The notes beneath the pieces are model-generated. The model had not been told where the DNA came from. It did not search any database and was given only the letters and a program-made list of their open reading frames with translations. The translations under genes and the position numbers were made by a program. DNA of 64,000 bases from Chthonomonas calidirosea T49 (GTDB lineage Bacteria; Armatimonadota; Chthonomonadetes; Chthonomonadales; Chthonomonadaceae), in NCBI RefSeq assembly GCF_000427095.1, contig NC_021487.1:3147241-3211240 (forward strand). The letters are read 5' to 3'. Each line of letters starts with the position of its first letter. Within the stretch, counting starts at the first letter, position 1. This document shows positions 46,050 to 54,957 of this stretch, piece after piece.

Positions 46050-47492
46050 ATGGGTCTTTATAGAGAAGCGCTTTCTAGGATGATACCGCTTCTTGCCATG
46101 CTGCTGTTACCTCTTCATGCTTTCGCCCAATCGATGCCAGTCGTCAGCGTTCGGGTGTTCCAAAAGCCTGTAGCCCCATCTATTCCCAAAGACTTTTTAG
46201 GGCTTAGCTACGAAGCGCCCGCCCTCACAAGCCCTTACTTTGATATATCTAATCGGGTTTATGTGCAGCTGCTGCGGAATCTGGGGCCGGGCTCTTTCCG
46301 ATTCGGCGGCAATAGTGTGGAAAACACGTTTTGGCTGCAGGCAACTGCGGATGCGAATCAGACGACGCGCCGATCCCTTCGACGTCCTACTGTGTTAAAG
46401 GGCGCCGACCTCGATAGAGTTTTTCGGTTCGCTCGTGCTATCGGTTGGCATGTTATTCTTGGTGTGAATCTGGGGCATTTCAACCCACAGATGGCGGCCG
46501 ATGAGGCACACTATGCAGTGACGCATGGAGGTCGTACGCTAACGGGCATTGAAATCGGCAATGAGGCCGATCTCTATGGTAGTAACGGGTGGCGCACACG
46601 GGATTGGGATTATGCGCAGTATCATCGCGATTTCATAGCCTATGTCAGCGCCATCGAGCAGGAGACTCCCGGTACGCCGATCGTTGCACCGGCCTTCTGT
46701 TGCTCATTGGGCTATCGTTGGTTACCGCAACTCCTTCACGATGACGCCGCAGACATCCATCTCGTTTCGTTCCACATGTATCCCTTGTATCATGCTCCTG
46801 GCAGCAAGGGCCCTACGGCAGAACAGCTGCTGAGTACGAAGGTGGCACGCTGGGAAGATCAGCATTTACAGGAGCTGGCTTCTGATGTGGCACCCTATCG
46901 TTTGCCTTTGCGCATGGCAGAGACAAACTCTGTTGCAGGAGGAGGTATGCCAGGCGTGAGCGATACCTATGTCGCCGCGCTTTGGGTTGCCGACTATCTC
47001 TTTCGTGTGGCCGAACATGGCCTGAGCGGTGTTAATTTTCATGGTGGCTTTTTTAGGGGCGGCTATAGTCCTATTTGGGAACAGAACGGAGTGTTCTCAG
47101 CAGCCCCAGAGTACTATGGCATCCTGCTGTTCCACCAGGCGTCCCAAGGCCGACCTGTTCAGATACAAGTGGAGGCACCCTCTGATATCAATGTAGTAGC
47201 CCATGCGGTGGCCGGTTCAAAAGGTCGGCTCTATGTGGCTATTATTAATAAGGATTTCCAGAACGGTGCCGAAGTGCATCTGCTGCTGCCGTCTTCTTTT
47301 CGGTATGGCGCGCTGATTCGTCTCAACGGGCCGGCTGCAAACGCCCAAGATGGCATAACTCTTGGTGGTCGGGAGGTGTCGGCAGATGGAACCTGGAGCC
47401 CTGCCAACCATGAACATGTAACGGTAAGCGATCGGATGGCGATTGTCTCGGTACCTGCACTTAGTGCGGCCTTGGTCACTTTTTACAAGTAG
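46050..47492 (+). CDS. Secreted GH79-like glycoside hydrolase
   Basis: Exported enzyme of 480 residues resembling the beta-glucuronidase/heparanase family. A signal peptide (LLAMLLLPLHAFA) is followed by FLGLSYEAPALTSPYFDISN and FRFGGNSVENTFWL. The likely acid/base Glu is in GIEIGNEADLYG and the nucleophile Glu in RMAETNSVAGGG. A C-terminal beta domain follows (LYVAIINKDFQNGAEVHLLL). AAAGGAGAG before ATG at 46050 fixes the start; a longer frame upstream runs through a terminator and is rejected. A 17-bp tandem repeat covers the stop codon. Confidence 0.85.
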   Translation: MGLYREALSRMIPLLAMLLLPLHAFAQSMPVVSVRVFQKPVAPSIPKDFLGLSYEAPALTSPYFDISNRVYVQLLRNLGPGSFRFGGNSVENTFWLQATADANQTTRRSLRRPTVLKGADLDRVFRFARAIGWHVILGVNLGHFNPQMAADEAHYAVTHGGRTLTGIEIGNEADLYGSNGWRTRDWDYAQYHRDFIAYVSAIEQETPGTPIVAPAFCCSLGYRWLPQLLHDDAADIHLVSFHMYPLYHAPGSKGPTAEQLLSTKVARWEDQHLQELASDVAPYRLPLRMAETNSVAGGGMPGVSDTYVAALWVADYLFRVAEHGLSGVNFHGGFFRGGYSPIWEQNGVFSAAPEYYGILLFHQASQGRPVQIQVEAPSDINVVAHAVAGSKGRLYVAIINKDFQNGAEVHLLLPSSFRYGALIRLNGPAANAQDGITLGGREVSADGTWSPANHEHVTVSDRMAIVSVPALSAALVTFYK

Positions 47493-47522
47493 AATGATGG
47501 AACTTGTAGAATGATGGAACTT
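47489..47522 (+). repeat. 17-bp tandem duplication at a stop codon
   Basis: GTAGAATGATGGAACTT occurs twice head to tail (47489-47505 and 47506-47522). The first copy contains the stop codon of the GH79-like gene, so the protein is unaffected. Confidence 0.9.
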
Positions 47523-47605
47523 GCTTAAAAGGCCGTGCACGAAAATAGGGCTGCGCCGCAAACGTGATGGTTGAACGTCCCCATTTCTAGAAGGGCACCT
47601 CGCAC

Positions 47606-47633
47606 TTGAAAATCCATCAGGAGGTGATATAAT
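47606..47633 (+). promoter_or_regulatory. Extended -10 promoter and overlapping ribosome-binding site of the six-gene membrane operon
   Basis: TTGAAA (47606-47611), 16 bp, TATAAT (47628-47633) with TG one base before the -10 box. The same bases contain AGGAGGTGAT (47619-47628), a ten-base match to the anti-Shine-Dalgarno. The two readings conflict: a transcript starting at about 47640 would lack this ribosome-binding site and start almost on the ATG. Either the mRNA begins upstream or it is leaderless. Confidence 0.5.
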
Positions 47634-47639
47634 GGACGT

Positions 47640-48119
47640 ATGCAAAACGTCCAAGAACAGCTTTCTTGTGGTACCTCTCTTCCTGAGGCTGCTGTGGTTT
47701 GGCAGGTACATCTTTTACGCTGTCAACCGAGCAAGCTGCCATTCGTAGGGGCTGTTGTTTTATTGGGCGTTTTGAGCGCTTGGGTGCTTTTCGGCCAGCT
47801 GCTGCTGGTGCTGTTGGCGCTTGTGCTGCTTTGCAAGGCCGCAGGCGAGTATCTGTTTCCGTTGACCTATCGTCTCGATGCCGATGGCGTGTGGGTGAGC
47901 GGATTCCTGTTGCGCCAAGGGCTTCGCTGGCAGGAGGCTAAGCGGCTGGTAAGCGAGGGGAATGGACTATATATCTCTCCTTTTGCCAATCCATCACCGT
48001 TAGAGCGATTTCGCGGGCTTCACCTCCGTTTTGCCGACGATGGCTCTGTGGGTGATCGTTTCACGGTTTTGGATGCGCTTACAAGATGGGCACCCCATCT
48101 AATGCAAGAGGGCCACTGA
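47640..48119 (+). CDS. Membrane protein with PH-like domain, first gene of unknown membrane operon
   Basis: A 159-residue protein. Two close membrane helices (about residues 35-72, FVGAVVLLGVLSAWVLF and LLLVLLALVLL) are followed by a cytoplasmic beta-rich part (YRLDADGVWVSGFLLRQGLR, WQEAKRLVSEGNGLYISPF) that looks like a bacterial PH (bPH) domain. ATG at 47640 fits this frame. A better-spaced ATG at 47632 reads another frame and gives only a 38-residue peptide. Its TGA overlaps the next ATG by one base. Role unknown. Confidence 0.72.
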   Translation: MQNVQEQLSCGTSLPEAAVVWQVHLLRCQPSKLPFVGAVVLLGVLSAWVLFGQLLLVLLALVLLCKAAGEYLFPLTYRLDADGVWVSGFLLRQGLRWQEAKRLVSEGNGLYISPFANPSPLERFRGLHLRFADDGSVGDRFTVLDALTRWAPHLMQEGH

Positions 48120-48445
48120 TGTTCGATTGGAACCGCCCGCTTCCTCAAGAGCGTTTGGAAGCTCTGATTGAAGAGATAGCGCAGTGGGTACATCGTCGCC
48201 AGTTGCACGTCCCCGCCATCATGTTGCTGGAGATGCACAAGCCTATCTCCTTCTTTGTCGGGCAAGGGATCGTGTTTTCGGCCACGCTGCTCGCCCCTCT
48301 TTTCGGCGTCCAAAAGGTTCAGGAGTTATCTTGGCTGCTCGAAAATCGGGATAATGTAGAGCAGCTTATACAGCGCATCGAGGCGTTGGCTGCTGCCTCT
48401 AACGCGGAGGCTCCGGAAGGAGAGAAGCATGCTTCATGCCAATAG
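48119..48445 (+). CDS. Conserved-looking small membrane-associated protein, membrane operon gene 2
   Basis: A 108-residue protein of unknown function. It opens with an amphipathic helix (QERLEALIEEIAQWVHRRQL), then a hydrophobic segment (ISFFVGQGIVFSATLLAPLF) preceded by VPAIMLLEMHKP, and then a charged helix (LLENRDNVEQLIQRIEALAA). Start and stop are coupled to both neighbours (TGATG before, 17 bp overlap after), which fixes the ATG at 48119. Confidence 0.78.
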   Translation: MFDWNRPLPQERLEALIEEIAQWVHRRQLHVPAIMLLEMHKPISFFVGQGIVFSATLLAPLFGVQKVQELSWLLENRDNVEQLIQRIEALAAASNAEAPEGEKHASCQ

Positions 48446-49202
48446 TGCAGTACGTATTTTGATCCCGTTGTTTAGCGTTATCCTCCTTGCAGCGATCTAT
48501 GCGGCAGGCCAACGCCCGCTCTTTATTCGGCGTATCTATGGCCTAACGGCCCTAGAAGAGGCGGTGGGAAGAGCTACCGAAATGGGCAGACCCATGCTAG
48601 GGGTCCCCGGATTAGGCGGCATTGATATCGTTACATTACAAGCTGTTGCTATTCTAGCCTATGTGGCGCGTATCGGCTGTCGTTACCGTACGCAGCTTCT
48701 CGTGCCTGTAGCCGACACGACCCTACTTCCCCTCGTGCAAGAGACGTTGCAGGATGTCTATGTGTCGGAGGGAAGGCCCGAACTGTTCGAGCCTGAAAAT
48801 GTGCGATTTCTCTCGAATCGCCAGTTCTCCTTTGCCGCGGCGGTCGCCGGCACGATTCTGCAGGAACGCACGGCAGCCTGTTTCTACTTCGGATCGTTCT
48901 TTGCTGAGGCCCTTATCTTTTCGGAGGTTGGCCAGCAGATCGGGGCGATTCAGATCGCAGGAACACCCTCGACACTTCAGATTCCCTTTTTCATCGCCAC
49001 CTGCGACTATGTGATCATCGGGGATGAGTTTTATGCTGCTAGTGCCTACCTCACGCGAGAACCGGTTCTGTTGGGCAGCATCATTGGGCAAGACCTCTGC
49101 AAACTGCTGATCATCGCGGGCGTGTTGGTTGGAACGGTTGTCGCCTCTTTATGGCCGACCTATCTCCCCCTGATCAAGGGATTCTTCATGGGAGCGGGGT
49201 AG
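48429..49202 (+). CDS. Membrane protein, possibly DUF6754-like, membrane operon gene 3
   Basis: A 257-residue protein with membrane segments at the N-terminus (ILIPLFSVILLAAIYAAG), in the middle (TACFYFGSFFAEALIF; IPFFIATCDYVIIGDEFY) and at the C-terminus (LLIIAGVLVGTVVASLW). A soluble alpha/beta part lies between (EEAVGRATEMGRPMLGVPG, PLVQETLQDVYVSEGRPELF). I recall the EEAVGRATEMGRP-type motif from a DUF6754-like family, but that name is unverified. Coupled to both neighbours by short overlaps. Confidence 0.75.
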   Translation: MLHANSAVRILIPLFSVILLAAIYAAGQRPLFIRRIYGLTALEEAVGRATEMGRPMLGVPGLGGIDIVTLQAVAILAYVARIGCRYRTQLLVPVADTTLLPLVQETLQDVYVSEGRPELFEPENVRFLSNRQFSFAAAVAGTILQERTAACFYFGSFFAEALIFSEVGQQIGAIQIAGTPSTLQIPFFIATCDYVIIGDEFYAASAYLTREPVLLGSIIGQDLCKLLIIAGVLVGTVVASLWPTYLPLIKGFFMGAG

Positions 49203-49999
49203 TGGGCTTGCTAAGAGAGATCTTTCATCCGATTACCAATAAAACCCTATTGGTATTGTACATAGCTGGGGTACTTTTTGCATGTTTTGTGCTATTCTTG
49301 GTGCTACAGCTCATTCCTGTGCCGGCAAGGCGGCATGTTATCCGTTTCGTTACGTTTATTGGCGGGCTTTTCTACGCCCTAGAGTTCTTTCTACCGGTAG
49401 CCAAGAGCGGCCCTCACGCTGACCAAAACGTTTTGACCCCTTACACCACCGCCTTCGGGAACATTAGTCAAGCCATTGTCGGCTTTACCATTGGGTTGGG
49501 GGTGATCAACCTTTTTCAGGTGCATCTCGGTCGTCTCGTAAAGCGAACGGGCGATGCGATGTTCAGTTTGGCCTTCTTTCTTAGTTTCTTTGCCATGTTG
49601 CTGGTAAGTCTGTGGAATCATAGTCATTCTAATGCCCTTAGCAAGGCGCTGAATCACATTTTGTTCGACGGCCTCCTCCAGTCGCTGGACGCCACCATGT
49701 TTTCGCTTATCGCCTTCTACATTGCCTCTGCGGCCTATCGGGCGTTTCGGGTGCGCTCGTTAGAGGCCACTATTCTGCTCGTCACCGCGCTGGTGGTGAT
49801 GTTAGGCCAAATACCAGTTGGAACCTATCTTACACATACCCTTCCTGCCCCCCTGCGGGTGGAGAACATCCGTCACTGGATACTCACGCAGGCCAACGTG
49901 GCGGTAATACGTGCCATCGCGTTTGGCCTCGATATAGGCGCCCTCGCGATGTCGCTGCGGATATGGCTCGGGCTAGAGCGAGGCAACTACTTTGATTAG
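49202..49999 (+). CDS. Polytopic membrane protein, membrane operon gene 4
   Basis: A 265-residue protein with about seven membrane helices (TLLVLYIAGVLFACFVLFLV, NISQAIVGFTIGLGVINLF, MFSLAFFLSFFAMLLVSLW, ATILLVTALVVMLGQIPVG). There are no catalytic motifs. The start is GTG overlapping the upstream TAG by one base (TAGTG), with a GGGAG ribosome-binding site; a longer frame from 49151 is the upstream gene's shadow. Function unknown. Confidence 0.75.
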   Translation: MGLLREIFHPITNKTLLVLYIAGVLFACFVLFLVLQLIPVPARRHVIRFVTFIGGLFYALEFFLPVAKSGPHADQNVLTPYTTAFGNISQAIVGFTIGLGVINLFQVHLGRLVKRTGDAMFSLAFFLSFFAMLLVSLWNHSHSNALSKALNHILFDGLLQSLDATMFSLIAFYIASAAYRAFRVRSLEATILLVTALVVMLGQIPVGTYLTHTLPAPLRVENIRHWILTQANVAVIRAIAFGLDIGALAMSLRIWLGLERGNYFD

Positions 50000-50011
50000 G
50001 AAGCAGGTACC

Positions 50012-50872
50012 ATGCTAAGACGACTACAATCTCTGGATAGGCGCTATCTGTACGCACTGCTTCTGTTATCGGTGACGCTGCCCTTCTTTGTTCCGTTTCA
50101 ACTTCCTGTGGCCGTTACGTCTACCACCAAGAAACTTTACGATGCTATCGAAAGGCTTCCTGCCAACAGCTTCGTCCTTGTTGGGGTAGATTGGTCTGCC
50201 GGATCGCGCGGGGAGAACCGTCCTCAAACCGAGATCATTCTGCGCCATCTCATGGCGCGCCACCTACGTTTTGCTCTCCTTGCCTTCTCGGATCCGCAAG
50301 GAGCGACGTTAGGCGAGGAGTTGGCCAGAGAGATCGCGCGTCAATACGGCTATGTAGAGGGCGTGAACTGGGTTAACTTCGGCTATCGTGTGGACATGGT
50401 GAACTGGTTGAAGGCGTTTATCCAGAATGTGCCACAGCAGGTGAAAACCGATGTGCGAGGCTTTCCTGTGGCCAATTTGCCGGTGATGCAGGGCATTCAC
50501 ACGGCGCGCGATATCACCATGGCGATAGACATTACCCCGACAGCCTCCTACCAATACTACATTCAGTTTTTAACTCAGCCGCTCCATATGCCCCTTGGTG
50601 TGGGGCTTACGGCGGTGATGGCACCGGAAGCCTATAACTATGTGGACAGTGGGCAGCTTGTCGGCATGATGGCAGGCCTAACCGGAGCGGCAGAGTATCA
50701 GGCGCTTTTTGCCCAACAATACGACCCTCGTCTGCCTTTGCATAGTCGGGTCAACGCCTACAGCAACGCGAACTCCATAGCCCATCTGCTGATCATCACC
50801 TTTATTCTGCTGGGCAATGTGGCCATGCTTTTGGAAAGACGTAGCCGGCTTCGCGCCACTAGGAGAGGCTAG
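50012..50872 (+). CDS. Membrane-anchored alpha/beta protein, membrane operon gene 5
   Basis: A 286-residue protein with a membrane helix at each end (YLYALLLLSVTLPFFVPFQL; IAHLLIITFILLGNVAMLL) and a soluble domain of about 210 residues between them. The domain has a Rossmann-like strand-helix pattern (SFVLVGVDWSAGSRGENRPQ, LRFALLAFSDPQGATLGEEL) and a periplasmic-solute-like look (LGVGLTAVMAPEAYNYVDSG). With one TM at each end, the domain lies on one face. It is the only member of the cluster with a substantial soluble domain, so it may be the ligand-facing part. Function unknown. Confidence 0.75.
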   Translation: MLRRLQSLDRRYLYALLLLSVTLPFFVPFQLPVAVTSTTKKLYDAIERLPANSFVLVGVDWSAGSRGENRPQTEIILRHLMARHLRFALLAFSDPQGATLGEELAREIARQYGYVEGVNWVNFGYRVDMVNWLKAFIQNVPQQVKTDVRGFPVANLPVMQGIHTARDITMAIDITPTASYQYYIQFLTQPLHMPLGVGLTAVMAPEAYNYVDSGQLVGMMAGLTGAAEYQALFAQQYDPRLPLHSRVNAYSNANSIAHLLIITFILLGNVAMLLERRSRLRATRRG

Positions 50873-50875
50873 CCG

Positions 50876-51673
50876 ATGTCCTTAGCGAGCTGGATCGTAC
50901 AGAATCAAAACACGCTCTATCTGCTTGTAGGGGCTTTTGCGACGCTGGGTCTCTATTCGGTGCTCTACCGGGAGAACCGCCTCTATCGCCTTTGTGAGCA
51001 CGTTTTCCTTGGCGTGGCCACCGGCTATGCCGTTGCGTTCACGTGGAACAACGTGCTCGAACCTTATTGGTTTCAGCCACTCTGGATGAAAGGAGAGTGG
51101 TGGCTGGCTGTGCTCCTGTTTCCGGGGCTGCTTTACTACTGTGTGTTCTCCAAGACCTACAACTGGATGGCACGCCTGATCATAGGGTTCTACATGGGGA
51201 TCGCTGCCGGACAGGGCTTTCAGTCCTTTGTAAACGACCTCTGGCCCCAGATCGTGAATACCTTTCGGCCGCTCTGGCCCCATCCCGCATTTTCGGCCAC
51301 ACCGAGGCATAAGGCCATTCCGGCCGTTAGTCCCTTTCAAGCTTTCTCCAATCTCCTTTTTCTGATCATCCTGCTATGTGTGTTGACCTATTTCTTCTTT
51401 GCCTTTGAACAGAAGAGTAGGGCGGTACGTGGGGCTTCGCAGGTTGGGCGGTGGGTGATGATGCTTAGCTTCGGCGCCATCTTCGGTCTTACTATGATGG
51501 CTCGTCTGGCATTGCTCATTGACCGCATGTATTTCTTGCTTTTTGAGGTGGGGACTTTGCCCTGGCTACATACGCCTCCCGATCGCCCTTCGTGGGTTAT
51601 CTTCGGCATCCTTATGGGGCTTGTTGTGTTGGTGCTTGTACTTGCGCATTTCCATAAGCCGGATCGTGCGTAA
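50876..51673 (+). CDS. Polytopic membrane protein, membrane operon gene 6
   Basis: A 265-residue protein with about seven membrane helices ([87 protein letters not shown]). [20 protein letters not shown] is distinctive. It starts 3 bp after gene 5. Its length and topology resemble gene 4, which suggests the two could form a pseudo-dimer; this is inference. Confidence 0.75.
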   Translation: MSLASWIVQNQNTLYLLVGAFATLGLYSVLYRENRLYRLCEHVFLGVATGYAVAFTWNNVLEPYWFQPLWMKGEWWLAVLLFPGLLYYCVFSKTYNWMARLIIGFYMGIAAGQGFQSFVNDLWPQIVNTFRPLWPHPAFSATPRHKAIPAVSPFQAFSNLLFLIILLCVLTYFFFAFEQKSRAVRGASQVGRWVMMLSFGAIFGLTMMARLALLIDRMYFLLFEVGTLPWLHTPPDRPSWVIFGILMGLVVLVLVLAHFHKPDRA

Positions 51674-51770
51674 AGGCGGTATATCGCTTGCTGAAATCGC
51701 GAAACGTGCTGTCATCGCTCCTGCGCTTGGCGTATCTATACATAAGTTTCACCACGAAGGAAAACACCCT

Positions 51771-53855
51771 ATGTCGGAAAATAGAGCCCCTACCAATAGG
51801 CTCATCCACGAAACGAGCCCCTACCTGCTTCAGCATGCCCATAATCCGGTGGACTGGTATCCATGGGGGGAAGAGGCGCTTCGACGCGCCAAAGAGGAGC
51901 AAAAACCCATTCTGCTCTCCATTGGTTATTCGGCCTGCCATTGGTGCCATGTGATGGAGCGAGAGTGTTTTGAGAACCCTGAGATCGCGGCGCAGATGAA
52001 TCGCGATTTCGTTAACATCAAGGTAGATAGAGAGGAGCGACCCGACCTCGATGCCATCTATATGAATGCCGTGGTGGCCATGACGGGGCAGGGTGGCTGG
52101 CCGCTTACCGTCTTCCTCACCCCAGACGGGGTGCCATTTTTCGGAGGGACCTACTTTCCCCCGGAAGATCGTTATGGTCGTCCCGGCTTTCCACGCGTGC
52201 TGACGGCGGTGGCCGAAGCCTGGCGCACCAGGCATGCCGAGATCGAGGCTCAAAGTCGCCTCATGCTCCAAGAGCTGTCACGCTCGCTTGTGCCTGAGGA
52301 GGGGGTGCCGATGCCCCTCACACCCGATCTCCTTGAGAAGGCTTATAGGGCTTTTGCCGAATCGTTCGATGCGGCTTACGGTGGGTTTGGGGGAGCCCCT
52401 AAGTTTCCCCAAGCGTCGGGGTTAGAGTTTCTCATGCGTTACTATCTGCTGACAAAACGCGTTGGGGCGCTAGAGATGGTAGAAAAGACGCTGCAGCAGA
52501 TGGCGCTTGGTGGATTGCGCGATCAGTTGGGTGGGGGCTTTCATCGCTACAGTGTGGATGCCCGTTGGCTAGTGCCGCATTTTGAAAAGATGCTTTACGA
52601 CAACGCCCAACTCATTCGTGTCTACCTCCATGCTGCGCAGATAACCGGCAACGCGCTTTACCGTGATGTGGTGGCAGATACGTGCAACTACGCTTTACGC
52701 GAGATGCGCTCGCCGGAAGGAGGATTTTACTCTGCGCAAGATGCCGACAGCGAGGGAGAAGAGGGAAAATACTATGTTTGGCGGCTAGAGGAGGTAAAGG
52801 CTGTTTTAGAAGAGAACGAGGCAAAACTGTTTTGTGCTTTCTATGATGTCACTGAAGCGGGAAATTGGGAGGGACGCTCCATTCTACATGTCGCGATGCC
52901 TTTGCAGCAGCTGGCCGAGCGGTTTGGAATAACGTTGGAGCAGGCTGCGGAGAGGCTTGCAAGCGCGCGGGCCAAGTTGCTGGCCTATCGCATGCAGCGT
53001 GTGCCTCCCGCGACCGACGATAAGGTCTTAACCGCATGGAACGGGCTGATGCTTTCCGCATTGGCCGAGAGTGGGGCGGTGTTGGAAGAGAGGCGGTTTT
53101 TAGAGGCCGCAGAAGGCTGCGGCCGGTTTATCGAGCAGCACCTAACCTACCGCGATGCGGAGGGAAGGCTAAGGCTCTATCATCTGTTTGCTAAGGGGCA
53201 CGCGAAAGGTGTCGGGCTATTAGAGGACTACGCCTTTTGCATAGAGGGGTTTCTCTGTCTTTATGAGGCGACCTTGCAAGAACATTGGCTCGCGTTGGCT
53301 AGGGAGCTAGCTAAAAGTACGTTGAGCCAATTTGAGGACACCGAGTCAGGCGGATTTTTCACCACCCCGCCGGAGCAGAACGACCTGATCTATCGGCCGA
53401 TGGACTGGACGGATGACGCGCTCCCTTCTGGCAACTCGGTGATGTCGGAGGTGTTGCAAAGGCTTGCTTTGTTGACCGGCGAAGCGGAGCTTCGCGAGGC
53501 CGCCTTGCGAACGCTACGGCGCATGGTTCCTCTCATGGAGCGCTATCCAACCTCCTTTTCTCGCGCCCTCTGCGCCTTGTGTTTTTACCTGTCGGATCCA
53601 CAGGAGGTGGCGCTGCTAGGGTCAAAGGAGGCGTTAGAGGACTTTCTGCGGGTTTTGCGCGAGACCTATCGGCCCAATCTGGTGCTGGCACAAGCCGATA
53701 CGGCGGAAGCAGCAAACGCCTCTGGGTTGGCTTTGTTGGAAGGGAAGACGCTTGTAGAAGGTCGGCCTACCGCCTACGTCTGCAAAAATTACGCCTGTAA
53801 AGCACCTACCACCGAGCCGATGCTTTTGCGGCAGCAGTTAAGTTCTGGACAGTAA
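51771..53855 (+). CDS. YyaL-type thioredoxin-domain protein (DUF255)
   Basis: A 694-residue protein of the YyaL/SSP411 family: an N-terminal thioredoxin-like domain with the motif [20 protein letters not shown] near residue 50 followed by [14 protein letters not shown] and [19 protein letters not shown], then an alpha/alpha-barrel (N-acylglucosamine 2-epimerase-like; [32 protein letters not shown]). The cellular role is not settled. ATG at 51771 has AAGGAAAA nearby; earlier in-frame codons belong to the preceding gene's shadow. It is separated from the membrane operon by 97 bp. Confidence 0.94.
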   Translation: MSENRAPTNRLIHETSPYLLQHAHNPVDWYPWGEEALRRAKEEQKPILLSIGYSACHWCHVMERECFENPEIAAQMNRDFVNIKVDREERPDLDAIYMNAVVAMTGQGGWPLTVFLTPDGVPFFGGTYFPPEDRYGRPGFPRVLTAVAEAWRTRHAEIEAQSRLMLQELSRSLVPEEGVPMPLTPDLLEKAYRAFAESFDAAYGGFGGAPKFPQASGLEFLMRYYLLTKRVGALEMVEKTLQQMALGGLRDQLGGGFHRYSVDARWLVPHFEKMLYDNAQLIRVYLHAAQITGNALYRDVVADTCNYALREMRSPEGGFYSAQDADSEGEEGKYYVWRLEEVKAVLEENEAKLFCAFYDVTEAGNWEGRSILHVAMPLQQLAERFGITLEQAAERLASARAKLLAYRMQRVPPATDDKVLTAWNGLMLSALAESGAVLEERRFLEAAEGCGRFIEQHLTYRDAEGRLRLYHLFAKGHAKGVGLLEDYAFCIEGFLCLYEATLQEHWLALARELAKSTLSQFEDTESGGFFTTPPEQNDLIYRPMDWTDDALPSGNSVMSEVLQRLALLTGEAELREAALRTLRRMVPLMERYPTSFSRALCALCFYLSDPQEVALLGSKEALEDFLRVLRETYRPNLVLAQADTAEAANASGLALLEGKTLVEGRPTAYVCKNYACKAPTTEPMLLRQQLSSGQ

Positions 53856-54025
53856 AGGCATCGTCGAGGCCTGCGCACCCCTCTCGGCCCTTCTCTAATT
53901 TGGAGGAGCATAGGGACGATGAGCCCATCGCCTTTTTGGCAAAGTTGTGGCTTTACTGAGGGGGAATCTACAAGAATGACCGCATGTATCTCAGGCTCGC
54001 TTGTTAAGGTGGAGGTATTTTTGGC

Positions 54026-54061
54026 GAAAAAAGGGGTAGGATGCATTTCGTCATCCTACCC
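54026..54061 (-). terminator. Terminator of the PEP-CTERM-like gene
   Basis: Perfect 10-bp stem GGGTAGGATG/CATCCTACCC (54034-54043, 54052-54061). Read leftward it is followed by CTTTTTT. It is 28 bp beyond the stop of the minus-strand gene. Confidence 0.85.
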
Positions 54062-54089
54062 AGAAAGTGCCTTTTTGTTTGGGAAAGAG

Positions 54090-54650
54090 TTAGCGGCGTT
54101 TGCGGAACCCTAGGAAGCCCGCACCGACCAGCATGGTGGCCATAGCCACAGAGCTGCCCAATTCGGGCGTGCTAGCAGAGAATTGACCGCTGAACGCGCC
54201 CATTGTACCGTTCCACGAAGTGGTAGTGCCGGTGAAGGTACCTGAGGAGTTTTGCGGAATGTAGCTCTGAATACTGGGATCGATGCTGGAGTATTTGATA
54301 CCGCTCACAGCGAACGTCGCAATGTTCTGAAAGGTCTGAAAGATGCTCATGGTTCCATTTGAGAAGTGGAACATGAGATTGTTCGCGGAGTCTTTCAAGT
54401 CACCTTGGATGCCGTGTGGACCGGAGCCGCTCACCGTGAGTGTGTAGTTTGGACCTGCGCCAGGTGAGATAGGATTTGCTGAGAGATCGGTCAATTTGAC
54501 CAGCTCAGAGCTCGGGCTGGCGAAACCGGTTGACGTCGGTTGAAAGCTACCGCTAACGAAGAGGTATTGAATGCCGTTCGCCTTGGCAAACCCCGGAGCG
54601 AGGAGCAAAGCTCCTATAGCCGCTCCAACAAACCATTTGATGGATCGCAT
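54090..54650 (-). CDS. Exported protein with PEP-CTERM-like TPELGS tail, intact copy
   Basis: A 186-residue surface-protein candidate with signal peptide MRSIKWFVGAAIGALLLAPG and no recognised domain. The middle is Ser/Thr/Gly-rich and beta-like (NYTLTVSGSGPHGIQGDLKD, NNLMFHFSNGTMSIFQTF). The end has the exosortase-substrate plan: T-P-E-L-G-S, a hydrophobic stretch (SVAMATMLVGAGFLGF) and RKRR. Transcription is from a perfect sigma-54 promoter with a leader of about 110 nt. The Shine-Dalgarno (AAGGAGG) is far, about 14 nt, from the ATG. Two damaged paralogues follow upstream on the same strand. Confidence 0.82.
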   Translation of the reverse strand: MRSIKWFVGAAIGALLLAPGFAKANGIQYLFVSGSFQPTSTGFASPSSELVKLTDLSANPISPGAGPNYTLTVSGSGPHGIQGDLKDSANNLMFHFSNGTMSIFQTFQNIATFAVSGIKYSSIDPSIQSYIPQNSSGTFTGTTTSWNGTMGAFSGQFSASTPELGSSVAMATMLVGAGFLGFRKRR

Positions 54651-54773
54651 TCTGATTTTTCGTTCCTCCTTCGCACTAGTGTGTGGATGACCATTCTTGG
54701 GCTCCATCGCCGCACTACCTTGTCCCTCCCCCACACAAGGTCAGAGCCACGACAGACACCCACTTTTCTATCA

Positions 54774-54789
54774 TGCAATTTCCGTGCCA
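54774..54789 (-). promoter_or_regulatory. Sigma-54 (RpoN) promoter of the PEP-CTERM-like gene
   Basis: On the minus strand TGGCACGGAAATTGCA matches the -24/-12 consensus (TGGCACG-N4-TTGCW) at every fixed base, with the GG and GC dinucleotides exactly 10 bp apart. The identical 16-mer occurs at 61029-61044. Confidence 0.9.
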
Positions 54790-54829
54790 AGTTAGCACGT
54801 TAGAGGAGTAAGTGATGGTTCTTTGGTAT

Positions 54830-54852
54830 GATATTTCCTTGCTAGAAATATC
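54830..54852. promoter_or_regulatory. Palindrome upstream of the sigma-54 promoter (candidate enhancer site)
   Basis: Perfect inverted repeat GATATTTC-N7-GAAATATC centred about 52 bp upstream of the -24 element, a distance typical for activator sites of sigma-54 promoters. It is not found at the other sigma-54 elements of the window. Confidence 0.45.
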
Positions 54853-54889
54853 TTTATTATAAGAAAGACTAATAGGAGTCCGCTAGAAA

Positions 54890-54919
54890 TTCTCGGCTTG
54901 TAACTTTACAAGCCGAGAA
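54890..54919 (-). terminator. Terminator of the second PEP-CTERM-like copy
   Basis: Perfect 13-bp stem TTCTCGGCTTGTA/TACAAGCCGAGAA with ACTT loop. On the minus strand AATTTC follows. It lies 38 bp beyond the pseudogene stop. Confidence 0.7.
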
Positions 54920-54957
54920 GCAGGATGTGTCTGGTCTGATTTACAAGATCAAAAGCA

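Noticed and set aside
54841-54890. Direct repeat GCTAGAAAT at 54841 and 54882, 41 bp apart
   Set aside because: The second copy is explained by the T run of the neighbouring terminator read on the other strand, so tandem activator sites are not supported. Only the separate palindrome is kept.
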